This document shows positions 44,476 to 53,889 of a stretch of 64,000 nt of DNA, piece after piece. A program made the translations under genes and the position numbers. The notes under the pieces are model-generated. The model did no database searches, was not told where the DNA came from, and saw only the letters and a program-made list of their open reading frames with translations. This DNA comes from Phyllobacteriaceae bacterium. GTDB taxonomy: Bacteria > Pseudomonadota > Alphaproteobacteria > Rhizobiales > Rhizobiaceae. Each line of letters begins with the position of its first letter. The stretch's first letter is position 1. The DNA lies in assembly GCA_016711085.1 (NCBI GenBank), contig JADJTR010000002.1, positions 372,001 through 436,000 on the forward strand, written 5' to 3'.

Positions 44476-45534
44476 TCATTTCGGATCGGGTTTGTCTTCC
44501 TTGCACCGCTCCGGCGGCCCGTAGGCGTCATCGGCGATGCGCGCCTCGACCGAACGCGCCAGCGCCTGCAGGTCGCGCGGCTTGCCGGCGACCTTTTCCA
44601 CCGCCGCCAGCGCCAGTTCCGGCGCGACCCATTCCGGCTTGTGGCCGAGATTGCGCACCTGCACCAGTTCGGCCCCGGCGATGTCGCGGGCAAGGCCGAA
44701 CGAGTGGATTTCCTCCAGGACGACCGAATCGCGGTCGCCGGTGATGACCACCGTCGGGGCCTTTATGCCGGCATAGAGCGGCTGCGCCTTCAGCACGTGA
44801 CGGTAAAGCCCTTCGACATCGGCGGCGTTGGCGCGGAAATTCGCCGGCCGCAGCACCAATTCGATGGCGGCGTCGGCGACATAGGCGTCGGGCTTGCGGT
44901 TGGGCGAAAAGACGCAAGCCGTCGCCTGCTCCATGCGCGACAAGCCGGCTGGCAGCGCCAGCGTTTGCGAAAACAGCGGCCCGATCAGCGGCGTCACGGT
45001 CAGATTGTAGTACCAATTGGTGGCTGCGCCCGGCCAGGGATGGGTGGCGGCGGCAAGGAAGACCAGACCGGCGGTTTTGTCCGGATGGCGCACGGCGAAG
45101 GCGGCGGCGACCGCGCCGCCGAAGGAATGGCCGACGACGATGGCGCGCGAAATCCCGACCTCGGCCATCAACGCGGCGAGCGTATCGGCCTGGCCGTCGA
45201 TGCTGGCGTTCGAGGCCGGGCCGCGATCCGACCAGCCATGGCCGGGCCGGTCGAAAAACAGCATTTCGGCGCGGCCCTCGAAATGCGGCCGGAGCGGGAT
45301 CATCTGGTCGAGGAGATTGCCCGACGCGCCGTGGATGAACACCAGCGGCGGCAGATCGGCCCCGGCCGGGGCGGCGACATGGGCGGCGTGCAGGCGGGTG
45401 GCGTTGGCGGTGAAGAAGGACTGCCCGGCGGGATGCTTTTTGGCGATGCGGGAGGCGCCGAGCGACGAGCAGGCCGTCACGCCGGCCAGCAGGGCGGCGA
45501 GAACGAGAAGCGCGCCCCACATCACGCGCCGCAT
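44476..45534 (-). CDS. Alpha/beta hydrolase, membrane-anchored or exported
   Basis: 352 residues. The N-terminal hydrophobic segment ends LLAGVTACSS, a plausible lipobox. The hydrolase core has FIHGASGN (oxyanion), FFDRPGHGWS, nucleophile S137 in VVGHSFGGA, an acid in ITGDRDSVV and a His in NLGHKPEW. Its ATG directly follows the stop of the TPR gene (TGAATG), so the two are translationally coupled. Substrate unknown. Confidence 0.88.
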   Translation of the reverse strand: MRRVMWGALLVLAALLAGVTACSSLGASRIAKKHPAGQSFFTANATRLHAAHVAAPAGADLPPLVFIHGASGNLLDQMIPLRPHFEGRAEMLFFDRPGHGWSDRGPASNASIDGQADTLAALMAEVGISRAIVVGHSFGGAVAAAFAVRHPDKTAGLVFLAAATHPWPGAATNWYYNLTVTPLIGPLFSQTLALPAGLSRMEQATACVFSPNRKPDAYVADAAIELVLRPANFRANAADVEGLYRHVLKAQPLYAGIKAPTVVITGDRDSVVLEEIHSFGLARDIAGAELVQVRNLGHKPEWVAPELALAAVEKVAGKPRDLQALARSVEARIADDAYGPPERCKEDKPDPK

Positions 45535-46101
45535 TCAGATGCGGTCGCCGGTGAGCTTTTCGGAAAGCTCGGACACGGCGGCTTGCGCCTCGCGATTGGC
45601 CGGATAGAGCGCCAGCACCCGCTCATAGGCCTTGAGCGCCAGTTCTTCGCGGCCGGCGCTGCGCAAAATGACCGCCATGCCCGAAAGCGCGCCGAAATGG
45701 CGCGGCTCCAGCGCCAAGGTCTTCTCGATGTCGGCCATCGATTTGGAGAAATCCTCGGCGAGGAAATGCACCGTGGCGCGCCGGTTCCACCCCTCGGCAT
45801 AGGCCGGGGCGAGAATGGTCACCTGATCGAGGAAATCGAGGGCGACATCGAATTTTTTCGCTTCGGCCGCATCGCCGGCCCAGCCCATCATCAAATCGAC
45901 GGTGGCGCTGCCGGATTGACGCCAGCGATGCTGGATATCGTCGGCGACGCGCTCGGCCTGTTCGGGGATTTGCGCCTTTTTCAGCCGCAGGAACAAATCG
46001 TCGAGCGTCGCCTCGGCCTTGGCCTCGGCCGAAACGGCGATCGGCCCGGCCAGCGCCGGGGCGGCGAAAAGGAGGCAAAAGGCGAGGACAAGGGTGCGCA
46101 T
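45535..46101 (-). CDS. Secreted TPR-repeat protein
   Basis: 188 residues. Signal peptide MRTLVLAFCLLFAAPALAG. About three tetratricopeptide units follow (ALDFLDQVTILAPAYAEGWN, SMADIEKTLALEPRHFGAL, ALKAYERVLALYPANREAQ). Probably a periplasmic scaffold. It precedes an alpha/beta hydrolase gene in the same operon. Confidence 0.82.
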   Translation of the reverse strand: MRTLVLAFCLLFAAPALAGPIAVSAEAKAEATLDDLFLRLKKAQIPEQAERVADDIQHRWRQSGSATVDLMMGWAGDAAEAKKFDVALDFLDQVTILAPAYAEGWNRRATVHFLAEDFSKSMADIEKTLALEPRHFGALSGMAVILRSAGREELALKAYERVLALYPANREAQAAVSELSEKLTGDRI

Positions 46102-46155
46102 CGCCGGGAGATTATCCCGCGATTGTGGCAGAACCAACTGAAATCGGCGTGAAGA

Positions 46156-46281
46156 TCAGCCCTGGCGCGCCTTGAAGCGCGGGGCGGTCTTGTTGATGAT
46201 GTAGATGCGGCCCTTGCGGCGAACCATGCGGTTGTCGCGGTGACGGCCCCTGAGCGCCTTGAGCGAATTCTTGATCTTCAT
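46156..46281 (-). CDS. rpmJ: Large ribosomal subunit protein bL36, cysteine-free type
   Basis: 41 residues, MKIKNSLKALKGRHRDNR, then VRRKGRIYIINKTAPRFKARQG. It lacks the CxxC...CxxxxH zinc ribbon of the shorter form, as usual for the alphaproteobacterial paralogue. Too short for most gene finders, but the match is unambiguous. Confidence 0.95.
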   Translation of the reverse strand: MKIKNSLKALRGRHRDNRMVRRKGRIYIINKTAPRFKARQG

Positions 46282-46388
46282 GGTCTTGCCCGGTGCGTTT
46301 GAAGGCCCCAAGGGCCGAACGGACAGAGCGCGCCGAAAGGGCGCGCCCCGAAATGTGCCCGGCTCTTACGGGATCGGGGACGGGGATG

Positions 46389-47474
46389 TCAAGGCGAAGG
46401 CGCCTGAAGCGGCCGCAGCCGCGTGAAATGCCCCATTTTGCGGCCCGGACGCGTTTCGGTCTTGCCGTAATGGTGGATGAAAACGCCCGCTTCGGCGGCA
46501 AGGGCCGCCAACCGACCGATATCCGCGCCGATCAGGTTTTCCATGACGCAATCGGCATGGTGGGCCGGATCGCCCAGGGGCAGGCCGGCGACGGCGCGAA
46601 TGTGCTGCTCGAATTGCGACACGGCGCAGGCGGCTTCGGTCCAATGGCCGGAATTGTGGACGCGCGGGGCGATTTCATTGGCGAGGAGCGACCCGTCGGC
46701 AAGAACGAACAGCTCGACGCCGATAACGCCGACATAATCGAGCGCCTCGAGGATTTGAAATGCGGCGGCGCGGGCCGCCGCGGCTGTTTCGGCCGCGATG
46801 CGCGCCGGAACGGACGAGGAGCGCAGGATGCCGTCGCGGTGGACGTTTTCGGCCGGATCGAAAGCGGCGAGCCGGCCATCGCGGCCGCGCGCGGCGACGA
46901 CGGAGATTTCGCGCTCGAAAGGAACCAGGGCTTCGAGGATGAGATCGCGGCCGCCGAGCCCGTGAAAAGCCGTCTCCGCCGCCTCCGGCGCGCGGATCGG
47001 GGCCTGGCCCTTGCCGTCATAGCCGAGCCGGCGGGTTTTCAGCAGGCCGACGCCGCCGAAGGAAGCGAGGGCGTCGCCGAGGCCGGCCAGCGTATCGATC
47101 GCCATGAAACGCGCCGTCTCGACGCCGATCGAATTCAGGAAAGTCTTCTCGACAACGCGGTCCTGGGCGATTTCGAGCGCCTTCGGCGGCGGGAAAACCG
47201 CGACCGAACGGCCGAGGCGCGCGGCGACGACGACCGGCACATTCTCGAATTCGTAGGTGACGACGGCGCAGGCCGCCGCCAATTCGTCGAGACCGGCCTC
47301 GTCGTCATAGGCCGCCTCGATCTGGCGCGTGGCGACCTGCAGGGCCGGGCAATCGGGCTGCGGTTCGAGAATGATCGTGCGGTAGCCGAGGCGCGCCGCC
47401 GCCATCGCCAGCATGCGGCCGAGCTGGCCGCCGCCGACAATGCCGATGGTCGAGCCGGGGGGAAGGGGCGTCAT
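46389..47474 (-). CDS. purK: 5-(carboxyamino)imidazole ribonucleotide synthase
   Basis: 361 residues, ATP-grasp enzyme of purine synthesis. It starts MTPLPPGSTIGIVGGGQLGRMLAMAA, the diagnostic PurK opening. VTYEFENVP, KTRRLGYDGKGQ and NEIAPRVHNSGHWT mark the nucleotide- and metal-binding sites. It overlaps purE by 4 bp. Intact. Confidence 0.97.
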   Translation of the reverse strand: MTPLPPGSTIGIVGGGQLGRMLAMAAARLGYRTIILEPQPDCPALQVATRQIEAAYDDEAGLDELAAACAVVTYEFENVPVVVAARLGRSVAVFPPPKALEIAQDRVVEKTFLNSIGVETARFMAIDTLAGLGDALASFGGVGLLKTRRLGYDGKGQAPIRAPEAAETAFHGLGGRDLILEALVPFEREISVVAARGRDGRLAAFDPAENVHRDGILRSSSVPARIAAETAAAARAAAFQILEALDYVGVIGVELFVLADGSLLANEIAPRVHNSGHWTEAACAVSQFEQHIRAVAGLPLGDPAHHADCVMENLIGADIGRLAALAAEAGVFIHHYGKTETRPGRKMGHFTRLRPLQAPSP

Positions 47475-47968
47475 GCGTCGTCGGATGGCGTTTCGGCGAC
47501 GGCAGCGGTCTGGCGGGCGCGCCAGTCGTCGAGCCGGGCGGCAAGCGCCGGATCGCCAAGCGCCAGAACGGCGGCGGCAAGCAGCGCCGCGTTGATCGCG
47601 CCGGCCGGGCCGATGGCGAGCGCGCCGACGGGAATGCCGGCCGGCATCTGCACGATGGAGAGCAGCGAATCGCGGCCCGACAGCGCCTTCGACTGCACCG
47701 GCACGCCGAACACCGGCAGGCGCGTCATCGAGGCCGCCATGCCGGGCAGATGCGCGGCGCCGCCGGCCCCGGCGATGATGACCTTGTAGCCGGCCGCGAC
47801 CGCGCCGGTGGCGAAGGCGACCAGGCGTTCGGGGGTGCGGTGGGCGGACACGATCAGGTCGCGATGGGAGACGCCGAGCGCATCAAGCGTCTCGGCCGCG
47901 CCGCGCATCGTCGCCCAGTCGGACTGGCTGCCCATGATGATGGCGACATCGGCGCGCGTCTTGTCCAC
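47471..47968 (-). CDS. purE: 5-(carboxyamino)imidazole ribonucleotide mutase
   Basis: 165 residues. VAIIMGSQSDWATM is the PurE phosphate-binding start, then SAHRTPERL (catalytic His) and IAGAGGAAHLPGM, and GNRDSLLSIVQMP-type SGRDSLLSIVQMPAG. It converts N5-CAIR from PurK to CAIR. It is translated first, its stop overlapping the purK start. Confidence 0.97.
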   Translation of the reverse strand: MDKTRADVAIIMGSQSDWATMRGAAETLDALGVSHRDLIVSAHRTPERLVAFATGAVAAGYKVIIAGAGGAAHLPGMAASMTRLPVFGVPVQSKALSGRDSLLSIVQMPAGIPVGALAIGPAGAINAALLAAAVLALGDPALAARLDDWRARQTAAVAETPSDDA

Positions 47969-48037
47969 GTCAATTCCCCCGACAGCGGTCAGACGCGCGC
48001 CTTAGAGCAGATTCCGCGGGGGGTAAAGCGTGGCGAA

Positions 48038-48241
48038 TCAGGCGATGATGTCGGGAATGACGCGGTCCTCGACTGCCTTGAGGCGATCCTTGACCGCCAG
48101 TTTCTTCTTTTTCATGCGCTGCACGGTGAGCGGATCGACGCCCTGGGCGATCATCGCCGCGATGGCGACGTCGTAATCGGCATGTTCCTGCTTGAGATGC
48201 GCATATTCGAGGCGGAATTCCGCCTGATCCTGATCAGCCAT
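48038..48241 (-). CDS. DUF465 (YdcH-like) small protein
   Basis: 67 residues, mostly one antiparallel coiled coil: EFRLEYAHLKQEHADYDVAI, then DPLTVQRMKKKKLAVKDRL. The L-x(3)-H-x-x-L and KKKKLxxKD motifs are those of DUF465. The start MADQDQAEF was picked because longer versions lack similarity. A second member is encoded divergently 250 bp away. Function unknown. Confidence 0.85.
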   Translation of the reverse strand: MADQDQAEFRLEYAHLKQEHADYDVAIAAMIAQGVDPLTVQRMKKKKLAVKDRLKAVEDRVIPDIIA

Positions 48242-48490
48242 TGCACTTCCAGATGCCGGCGCCGCAGCGCCCGTCCTTACGGGAAAAGCCGCGGGCGGAA
48301 GGCAAACGCCTTTTCGCCCCAAAGCAACGCGGCCTTTACCACAAGCCGCGGCAAATGGGAATTCGCCATCAGCATATTCGACAGGGCGATCGTGTCGTGG
48401 CAAAGTGTCATCGCACCGTCACGAAGGCCGCTTCGGGCGGACGAGCGGCCAGAGGGACGGCTCCCGAGAGGAACCGGAGGACACCCGCTC

Positions 48491-48670
48491 ATGGCCATGG
48501 AATCCCATATCGCCGAACTGCAGAAGAAGCATGGCGAAATCGAACGCGCACTGGAGGATGCGATGGCGCATCCTTCCGTCGGCGATCTCGAAATAGCCGA
48601 CATGAAACGGCGAAAACTGGCTTTGAAGGATGAAATCGAACGCCTGAAAACGGGCGTGACGCACCACTGA
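48491..48670 (+). CDS. DUF465 (YdcH-like) small protein
   Basis: 59 residues: HIAELQKKHGEIERALEDAM, then IADMKRRKLALKDEIERLK. Same helical-hairpin family as the divergent gene on the left, with a GAGGAACCGGAGG ribosome region upstream. Divergent pairs of DUF465 genes are common in Hyphomicrobiales. Role unknown. Confidence 0.85.
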   Translation: MAMESHIAELQKKHGEIERALEDAMAHPSVGDLEIADMKRRKLALKDEIERLKTGVTHH

Positions 48671-48718
48671 CCGAAATCTGTCAAGGCGACGCTCCCGCGG
48701 CATGCGGGGGCGTCCGCC

Positions 48719-48982
48719 CTATTGGCTCCAGAACTGGTCGAGCCAGAGGTTGAGTCGCATCAGGCCCGGGCCGCCGGCGGCGTAAAGCCGTTTCGTGCCC
48801 TTCGCTTCGACCGTGACCATGCCGGCGTCGAGCAGGGCTTTCAAATGCTGGGAGACGGCCGGCCGCGACACGGTGAGCCCGGCGGCCAGTTCATTGACCG
48901 AGCGCGGGCCGTCGCGCAGCATTTCCAAAAGCTTGCGGCGGTTCGGATCGGCGATGGCGGCGAAGGCGTCGACGGTCGTCAT
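48719..48982 (-). CDS. ArsR-family regulator
   Basis: 87 residues, a single winged helix: FAAIADPNRRKLLEMLRDGP, then SVNELAAGLTVSRPAVSQHLKAL (recognition helix) and KRLYAAG (wing). No metal-binding cysteine motif (CxC) is present, so it is not a classic arsenic sensor. Members of this subtype often control SRPBCC-type genes. It lies 32 bp upstream of the MFS gene start-to-stop interval on the same strand but no operator was found. Confidence 0.85.
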   Translation of the reverse strand: MTTVDAFAAIADPNRRKLLEMLRDGPRSVNELAAGLTVSRPAVSQHLKALLDAGMVTVEAKGTKRLYAAGGPGLMRLNLWLDQFWSQ

Positions 48983-49013
48983 GCCTGAACCGTAAGCCGG
49001 TTCTTACGTCATT

Positions 49014-50252
49014 TCAATCCGGCGCAGCCGCGCCGCGCGGATCGAGGCGCAAGCCTTCGGGCGTCGCGGTGCGCTCGGCCGGCATGTTTGAGTAGCGCTC
49101 GCGCGCCGGAACGGCGGCGCGGCGACGGGTGCGATAGAGCGCGAAGCCGGCGAGGCCGAGATGCGGCAGCGCGGTGGCGAGGAAAATGCTTTCCGGCCGC
49201 AGGACTTCCATGAAGGCGCCGGCGAGCAGCGGGCCGATCATCGTGCCGGTGCCGTAAAGCAGCAGCAGCCCGCCGGACACTTTGACGAATTCTTCCTTGC
49301 CGGCGTGATCGTTGGCGTGGGCGACGGCGATGGAATAAAGCGTGTAGGCGAGCGCGCCATAGGTCGCGGTCGCCGCGATCACGGTGGCGGGGTCGCGCGG
49401 CGCGAAGCCAAACAGGACGATCCCGGTGAGCGCGCCGAAAAATCCAACGCCGGCGAGCACGTAGCGACGATCCATGCGGTCCGACAGCCGGCCGGCCGGC
49501 ATTTGCGCCATGGCGCCGGCGGCGACGACCAGGCTCATCATCAGCGCGATGGCGCCGGTCGACAGGCCGGCGCGCGCGCCGTAGACGGCGCCGAGCGTGC
49601 CCCAGGCGCCGTTGGCGATGCCGATCAGCACGACGCCGACAGCGGCGACGGGCGAATTGGCGTAGAGGCCTTTCAGATCGAGCGTGACATCGTGCAACGG
49701 GCGCGGGCTTTCCGCCGTCGACACCGCCGTCGGGATCAGCGCCAGGCAGAACAGAATGCCGGTCACCATGAACAGCGACTGATCGGCGATGTCGCCGGCG
49801 GCGAGCAGCATCTGTCCGCCCATGATCGAAGCGTAGGTGACCATCATGTAGAGGCCGAACACGCGGCCGCGATTGTCGTTGGTGGCGCGCTCGTTGAGCC
49901 AGCTCTCGGTGACCATGAACGAGCCGGCCATGGTGAAACCGGTGACGATGCGCAGGACGAACCACGACATCGGATCGATGAACAGGCCGGTCAGCAGCGC
50001 GACGATCGCCCCGATCGCGGCGAATGCGCCAAAAGCGCGGACATGGCCGACGCTGCGCACCAGTCGTGGCGCGAACAGGCAGCCGGCGACGAAACCGCCA
50101 GCCCAGGCGGTGCCGAGCAGGCCGAGCGAGGTGGCGGGAAAACCCTCGGCCTGGCCGCGCAGAGGCAACAGCAGCCCGTGCAGGCCGGCGGCGGCGAGCA
50201 GGAAAGCGGTGCCGCGCAGCAGCGCGAAGATCGGCCCGATGGCGGCAAACAT
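49014..50252 (-). CDS. MFS transporter (YcaD-like)
   Basis: 412 residues with about twelve hydrophobic helices. FVAGCLFAPRLVRSVGHVRAF includes the loop 2-3 region, and QMPAGRLSDRMDRRYVL is the MFS motif A repeat in the second half. The start MFAAIGPIFALLRG places a helix right after the N-terminus, as in the family. YcaD-type exporters have broad or unknown substrates. Confidence 0.88.
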   Translation of the reverse strand: MFAAIGPIFALLRGTAFLLAAAGLHGLLLPLRGQAEGFPATSLGLLGTAWAGGFVAGCLFAPRLVRSVGHVRAFGAFAAIGAIVALLTGLFIDPMSWFVLRIVTGFTMAGSFMVTESWLNERATNDNRGRVFGLYMMVTYASIMGGQMLLAAGDIADQSLFMVTGILFCLALIPTAVSTAESPRPLHDVTLDLKGLYANSPVAAVGVVLIGIANGAWGTLGAVYGARAGLSTGAIALMMSLVVAAGAMAQMPAGRLSDRMDRRYVLAGVGFFGALTGIVLFGFAPRDPATVIAATATYGALAYTLYSIAVAHANDHAGKEEFVKVSGGLLLLYGTGTMIGPLLAGAFMEVLRPESIFLATALPHLGLAGFALYRTRRRAAVPARERYSNMPAERTATPEGLRLDPRGAAAPD

Positions 50253-50350
50253 GGCGAAACTCCCGAATCGCGGCCCGTATGGCCGCTCCATTGCGGCAAA
50301 AACCGGGCGGGCCGGAAAGTTGTATGTCTATTGGTCCCTGGGTCCAGGCC

Positions 50351-50542
50351 CTAACGCTTGAACAGCGCCTCGGCCGCCGCCTTGGTCGAGCCCTTGGCGG
50401 CGATTTCCGCCTCCAGCCGGGCAATCTCGCCCTTCAGGATGGCGACGCGCCTTGCCAATTCGTCGACCGAGAGCAACGACAGATCCTGGCCGATATCGTG
50501 GACTGGCGCCGGTTTCTTCACCGGTTCTTCAAACAGGGCCAC
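50351..50542 (-). CDS. DUF1192 small protein
   Basis: 63 residues. The conserved core DLSLLSVDELARRVAILKGEI and ARLEAEIAAKGSTKAAAEALF is the DUF1192 signature of Alphaproteobacteria. A short coiled coil is predicted. Function unknown. It is divergent from the quinone oxidoreductase gene, 76 bp apart. Confidence 0.9.
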   Translation of the reverse strand: MALFEEPVKKPAPVHDIGQDLSLLSVDELARRVAILKGEIARLEAEIAAKGSTKAAAEALFKR

Positions 50543-50618
50543 GGCGTTTTCCTCCCTATGCCTCGTCGCCCGACAATCCTACAATCCTCGCGGCGGCGGA
50601 CAAGAGACGAGGAAAGCC

Positions 50619-51617
50619 ATGACACTCCCCGAGACCATGATCGCCGTCGCCATCGCCGAACCGGGCGGGCCGAGGGCGCTGAAGCCCGAAAAGCGGCCTT
50701 TGCCGGCTTTGGGGGAGGGCGAAATTCTCATTCGCGTGCGCGCCGCCGGCGTCAACCGGCCGGATGTGCTGCAACGCAAGGGCGTCTATCCGCCGCCGCC
50801 GGGCGCATCCGACCTGCCGGGCCTCGAAGCCGCGGGCGAGGTGGCGGCGCTCGGGCCGGGCGCGACGCGCTGGGCGATCGGCGACGCGGTGACGGCGCTG
50901 ACGCCGGGCGGCGGCTACGCCCAATTTGTCCGCGTCCACGGGTCCAACGCGCTGCCGGTTCCCGCCGGCATGACGATGACCGAGGCGGCGGCGATTCCGG
51001 AGACGTTTTTCACCGTCTGGCACAATGTATTCCAGCGCGGCGGGCTGAAGCCGGGTGAAACCCTGCTTGTCCATGGCGGTTCGTCCGGCATCGGCACGAC
51101 GGCGATCCTGCTGGCCGCCGCCTTCGGCGCCTATGTCGTCGTCACCGCCGGAACGGCGGAAAAATGCGCCGCCTGCCTTGGGCTCGGGGCCGACCGGGCC
51201 ATCAATCACCGCGAGGAGGAGTTCGTCTCCATCGTGCGCGAGGCGACCAACGGGCGCGGCGCCGACGTCATCCTCGACATGGTCGGCGGCGCCTATGTCG
51301 AGCGCAATTGGGACGCGGCGGCGGTCGACGGCCGCATCGTCCAGATCGCCACCCAGGGCGGGGCCAGGGCGTCGGCCGATTTCTCCAAGCTGATGGTCAA
51401 GCGGCTGACCCATACCGGCTCGACGCTCCGGCCGCGCACGGTGGAATTCAAGGCGACGATCGCCGCCGAACTGGAGGCGAAGGTCTGGCCGTTGCTGGCG
51501 GCGCGGAAAATCGCCCCGGTGATGGACATGATCTTTCCGCTCGCCGAGGCCTGGCGGGCGCATGAACGCATGGAGGAGGGCGCGCATATCGGCAAGATCG
51601 TGCTCGACGTTTCCTGA
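50619..51617 (+). CDS. NAD(P)H-quinone oxidoreductase (zinc-free MDR, PIG3-like)
   Basis: 332 residues. GroES-like N-terminal domain (VRAAGVNRPDVLQRKG, GLEAAGEVAALG) and NADPH Rossmann domain (LLVHGGSSGIGTTAILLAAAF; GADVILDMVGGAYV). The structural and catalytic zinc cysteines of alcohol dehydrogenases are absent, as expected for quinone reductases. The start has GAGGAAAG 5 nt upstream. Probably reduces quinones or enones. Confidence 0.88.
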   Translation: MTLPETMIAVAIAEPGGPRALKPEKRPLPALGEGEILIRVRAAGVNRPDVLQRKGVYPPPPGASDLPGLEAAGEVAALGPGATRWAIGDAVTALTPGGGYAQFVRVHGSNALPVPAGMTMTEAAAIPETFFTVWHNVFQRGGLKPGETLLVHGGSSGIGTTAILLAAAFGAYVVVTAGTAEKCAACLGLGADRAINHREEEFVSIVREATNGRGADVILDMVGGAYVERNWDAAAVDGRIVQIATQGGARASADFSKLMVKRLTHTGSTLRPRTVEFKATIAAELEAKVWPLLAARKIAPVMDMIFPLAEAWRAHERMEEGAHIGKIVLDVS

Positions 51618-51797
51618 CCGGTTGGAAAAAAATCCTTTTGCCGGCTCGCCATTGCCGTTGCGCCGGCCGGGAAAATGCGATTGTCTTGCCGTCCTGCCGG
51701 GAGGGCCTGCGCGCGTCATGGCATTGTCACAGGACTGTCAGACGCCGGGGGTAGTCAGCGCCGGCGCCGCGCATTGCGGACAACAGGGAGTCTAGTC

Positions 51798-52910
51798 ATG
51801 ACCATTCTGAAAAAGGCCGCCGCGACGCTTGCGGCTTCCGCCGTCTTCGCCTCGTCCTTCGCCATTGTCGCCCAGGCGCAGTCGGTGGACGAGATCGTCG
51901 CCGCCGCCGAGAAGGAAGGCGAACTGACCACCATCGCGTTGCCGCACGATTGGTGCGGCTACGGCAAGGTGTTCGAGGGCTTCAAGGCGAAATATCCGAA
52001 GATCAAGGTCAACGAACTCAATCCGGACGCCGGCTCGGCCGACGAAATCGAGGCGATCAAGGCCAACAAGGACAACAAGGGCCCGCAGGCTCCCGACGTC
52101 ATCGACGTCGGCCTGTCCTTCGGCCCGCAGGCCAAAACCGACGGCCTGGTCCAGCCCTACAAGGTGGCGACCTGGGCGGAAATCCCGGACAACGTCAAGG
52201 ACGCCGACGGCGCCTGGTACGGCGACTATTACGGCGTCATGTCATTCATGGTGAACAAGGATCTTGTCAAAAACGCTCCGGCCGACTGGGCCGACCTGCT
52301 GAAGCCCGAGTACAAGGGCCAAGTGGCGCTTGCCGGCGATCCGCGCGCCTCCAACCAGGCGATCCTCGCCGTGCTCGCGGCCGGCATGGGCGCCGGCGGC
52401 GCGCCGGGCAAGGAAGCGGGCGACAAGGGCCTCGCCTTCTTCGCCGAGATGAACAAGGCCGGCAATTTCGTGCCCGTCATCGGCAAGGCCGGCACGCTGG
52501 CGCAGGGCGCGACCCCGATCGTCGCCATGTGGGACTACAACGCGCTTTCGGCCCGCGACACGCTGAACGGCAACCCGCCGGTCGACGTCGTGGTGCCGAA
52601 GACCGGCGTGCTTGCCGGCGTCTATGTCCAGGCGATCTCGGCCTACGCCCCGCACCCGAACGCAGCCAAGCTGTGGATGGAATACCTCTATTCCGACGAA
52701 GGCCAGCTCGCCTGGCTCGCCGGCTACTGCCATCCGATCCGGTTCAACGCCATGGCCAAGGCCGGCAAGATCCCGCAGGCCCTGCTCGACAAGCTGCCGC
52801 CGGCGGCGTCCTACGAGGCGGCGGTGTTCCCGACGCTCGACGAGCAGGCCGCCAACAAGGAAGCCGTGACCAAGGGCTGGGACGCCACCGTCGGCGCCAA
52901 CGTCCAGTAA
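51798..52910 (+). CDS. ABC transporter periplasmic binding protein
   Basis: 370 residues. Signal peptide MTILKKAAATLAASAVFASS with cleavage near VAQAQS. The mature protein has IVAAAEKEGELTTI, YGVMSFMVNKDLVKNAPADWADLL and YLYSDEGQLAWLAGYCHPI, like polyamine/iron/phosphonate binding proteins (type 2 periplasmic fold). It is first in a four-gene importer operon with two permeases and an ATPase. The ligand cannot be told from sequence. Confidence 0.88.
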   Translation: MTILKKAAATLAASAVFASSFAIVAQAQSVDEIVAAAEKEGELTTIALPHDWCGYGKVFEGFKAKYPKIKVNELNPDAGSADEIEAIKANKDNKGPQAPDVIDVGLSFGPQAKTDGLVQPYKVATWAEIPDNVKDADGAWYGDYYGVMSFMVNKDLVKNAPADWADLLKPEYKGQVALAGDPRASNQAILAVLAAGMGAGGAPGKEAGDKGLAFFAEMNKAGNFVPVIGKAGTLAQGATPIVAMWDYNALSARDTLNGNPPVDVVVPKTGVLAGVYVQAISAYAPHPNAAKLWMEYLYSDEGQLAWLAGYCHPIRFNAMAKAGKIPQALLDKLPPAASYEAAVFPTLDEQAANKEAVTKGWDATVGANVQ

Positions 52911-52992
52911 CCGCGACCTCGCCTTTCCCGCTCCGGCCAATCGGCCGGGGCGGGCTTCGCGACACCGATTCGGGCTGGACGGGGGAGAACCG

Positions 52993-53889
52993 ATGAGCGT
53001 GCAGTCCGCGATGCCGATGGCCGGTTCGGGCAAGCCGAATTTCCGCTTGCCGTTGAACTGGCTCGGCCTTCTCCCGTTCATCGTTTTTGCGCTGCTTTTC
53101 CTCGTGCTGCCGACCGTGCATATCGTTGTCGGGGCGTTCCAGGATCGCGACGGCGCCTTCACGCTGCAGAACCTGCTTGACCTGCGCAACGGCACGATAC
53201 CGGCCAGCTACTGGATTTCGGTGAAAATCTCGGTTGCGTCCGCCGCGCTCGGCTGCCTGATCGGCTTCGGCATGGCGGCGGCGGTGACGCTCGGCGACTT
53301 GCCGCGCTGGATGAAATCGCCGCAGCTGACCTTTTCCGGCGTCGCCTCGAATTTCGCCGGCGTGCCGCTCGCCTTCGCCTTTCTCGCCACCTACGGCCCG
53401 GTCGGCGTGGTCGCGGTGATCATGCGGCAGAGTTTCGACATCGTGCTGTCGCGCGATCTCGGCTTCAACATCCTGAGTTTCTGGGGACTGACGTCGGTCT
53501 ACCTGTTCTTCCAGATCCCGCTGATGATCCTGATCATCACGCCGGCGCTGGACGGGCTGAAGCGCGAGTGGCGCGAGGCGGCCGAGGTTCTCGGCGCCAC
53601 CGGCGTGCAATACTGGCGCATGGTGGCGCTGCCGATCCTGTTCCCGTCGCTGCTCGGCACCTTCGCCCTGCTGTTCGCCAACGCCTTTGGCGCGGTGGCC
53701 ACGGCCATGGCCTTCACCGGTTCCTCGCTCAACATCGTGCCGATCCAGCTGTTCGCGCAAATCCGCGGCGACGTGCTCGGCAATCCCAATCTCGGTTACG
53801 CCATGGCCTTCGGCATGATCGTCGTCACCGGCATCGCCAATGGCGTCTACATCTGGCTCAGGACACGTTCGGAAAGGTGGCTCAAATGA
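52993..53889 (+). CDS. ABC transporter permease 1 (PotB-like)
   Basis: 298 residues, about six membrane helices. It has an N-terminal helix (LPFIVFALLFLVLP), a periplasmic segment and the cytoplasmic EAA-type loop EWREAAEVLGATGVQYWRMVALPILFPSLL, which contacts the ATPase. It overlaps permease 2 by 4 bp (ATGA). Confidence 0.9.
   Translation: MSVQSAMPMAGSGKPNFRLPLNWLGLLPFIVFALLFLVLPTVHIVVGAFQDRDGAFTLQNLLDLRNGTIPASYWISVKISVASAALGCLIGFGMAAAVTLGDLPRWMKSPQLTFSGVASNFAGVPLAFAFLATYGPVGVVAVIMRQSFDIVLSRDLGFNILSFWGLTSVYLFFQIPLMILIITPALDGLKREWREAAEVLGATGVQYWRMVALPILFPSLLGTFALLFANAFGAVATAMAFTGSSLNIVPIQLFAQIRGDVLGNPNLGYAMAFGMIVVTGIANGVYIWLRTRSERWLK

Noticed and set aside
49161..50354. 397-codon plus-strand frame opposite the MFS gene
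   Set aside because: Composition is charged and repetitive, with no membrane helices or known domain; the minus strand encodes a clear transporter.
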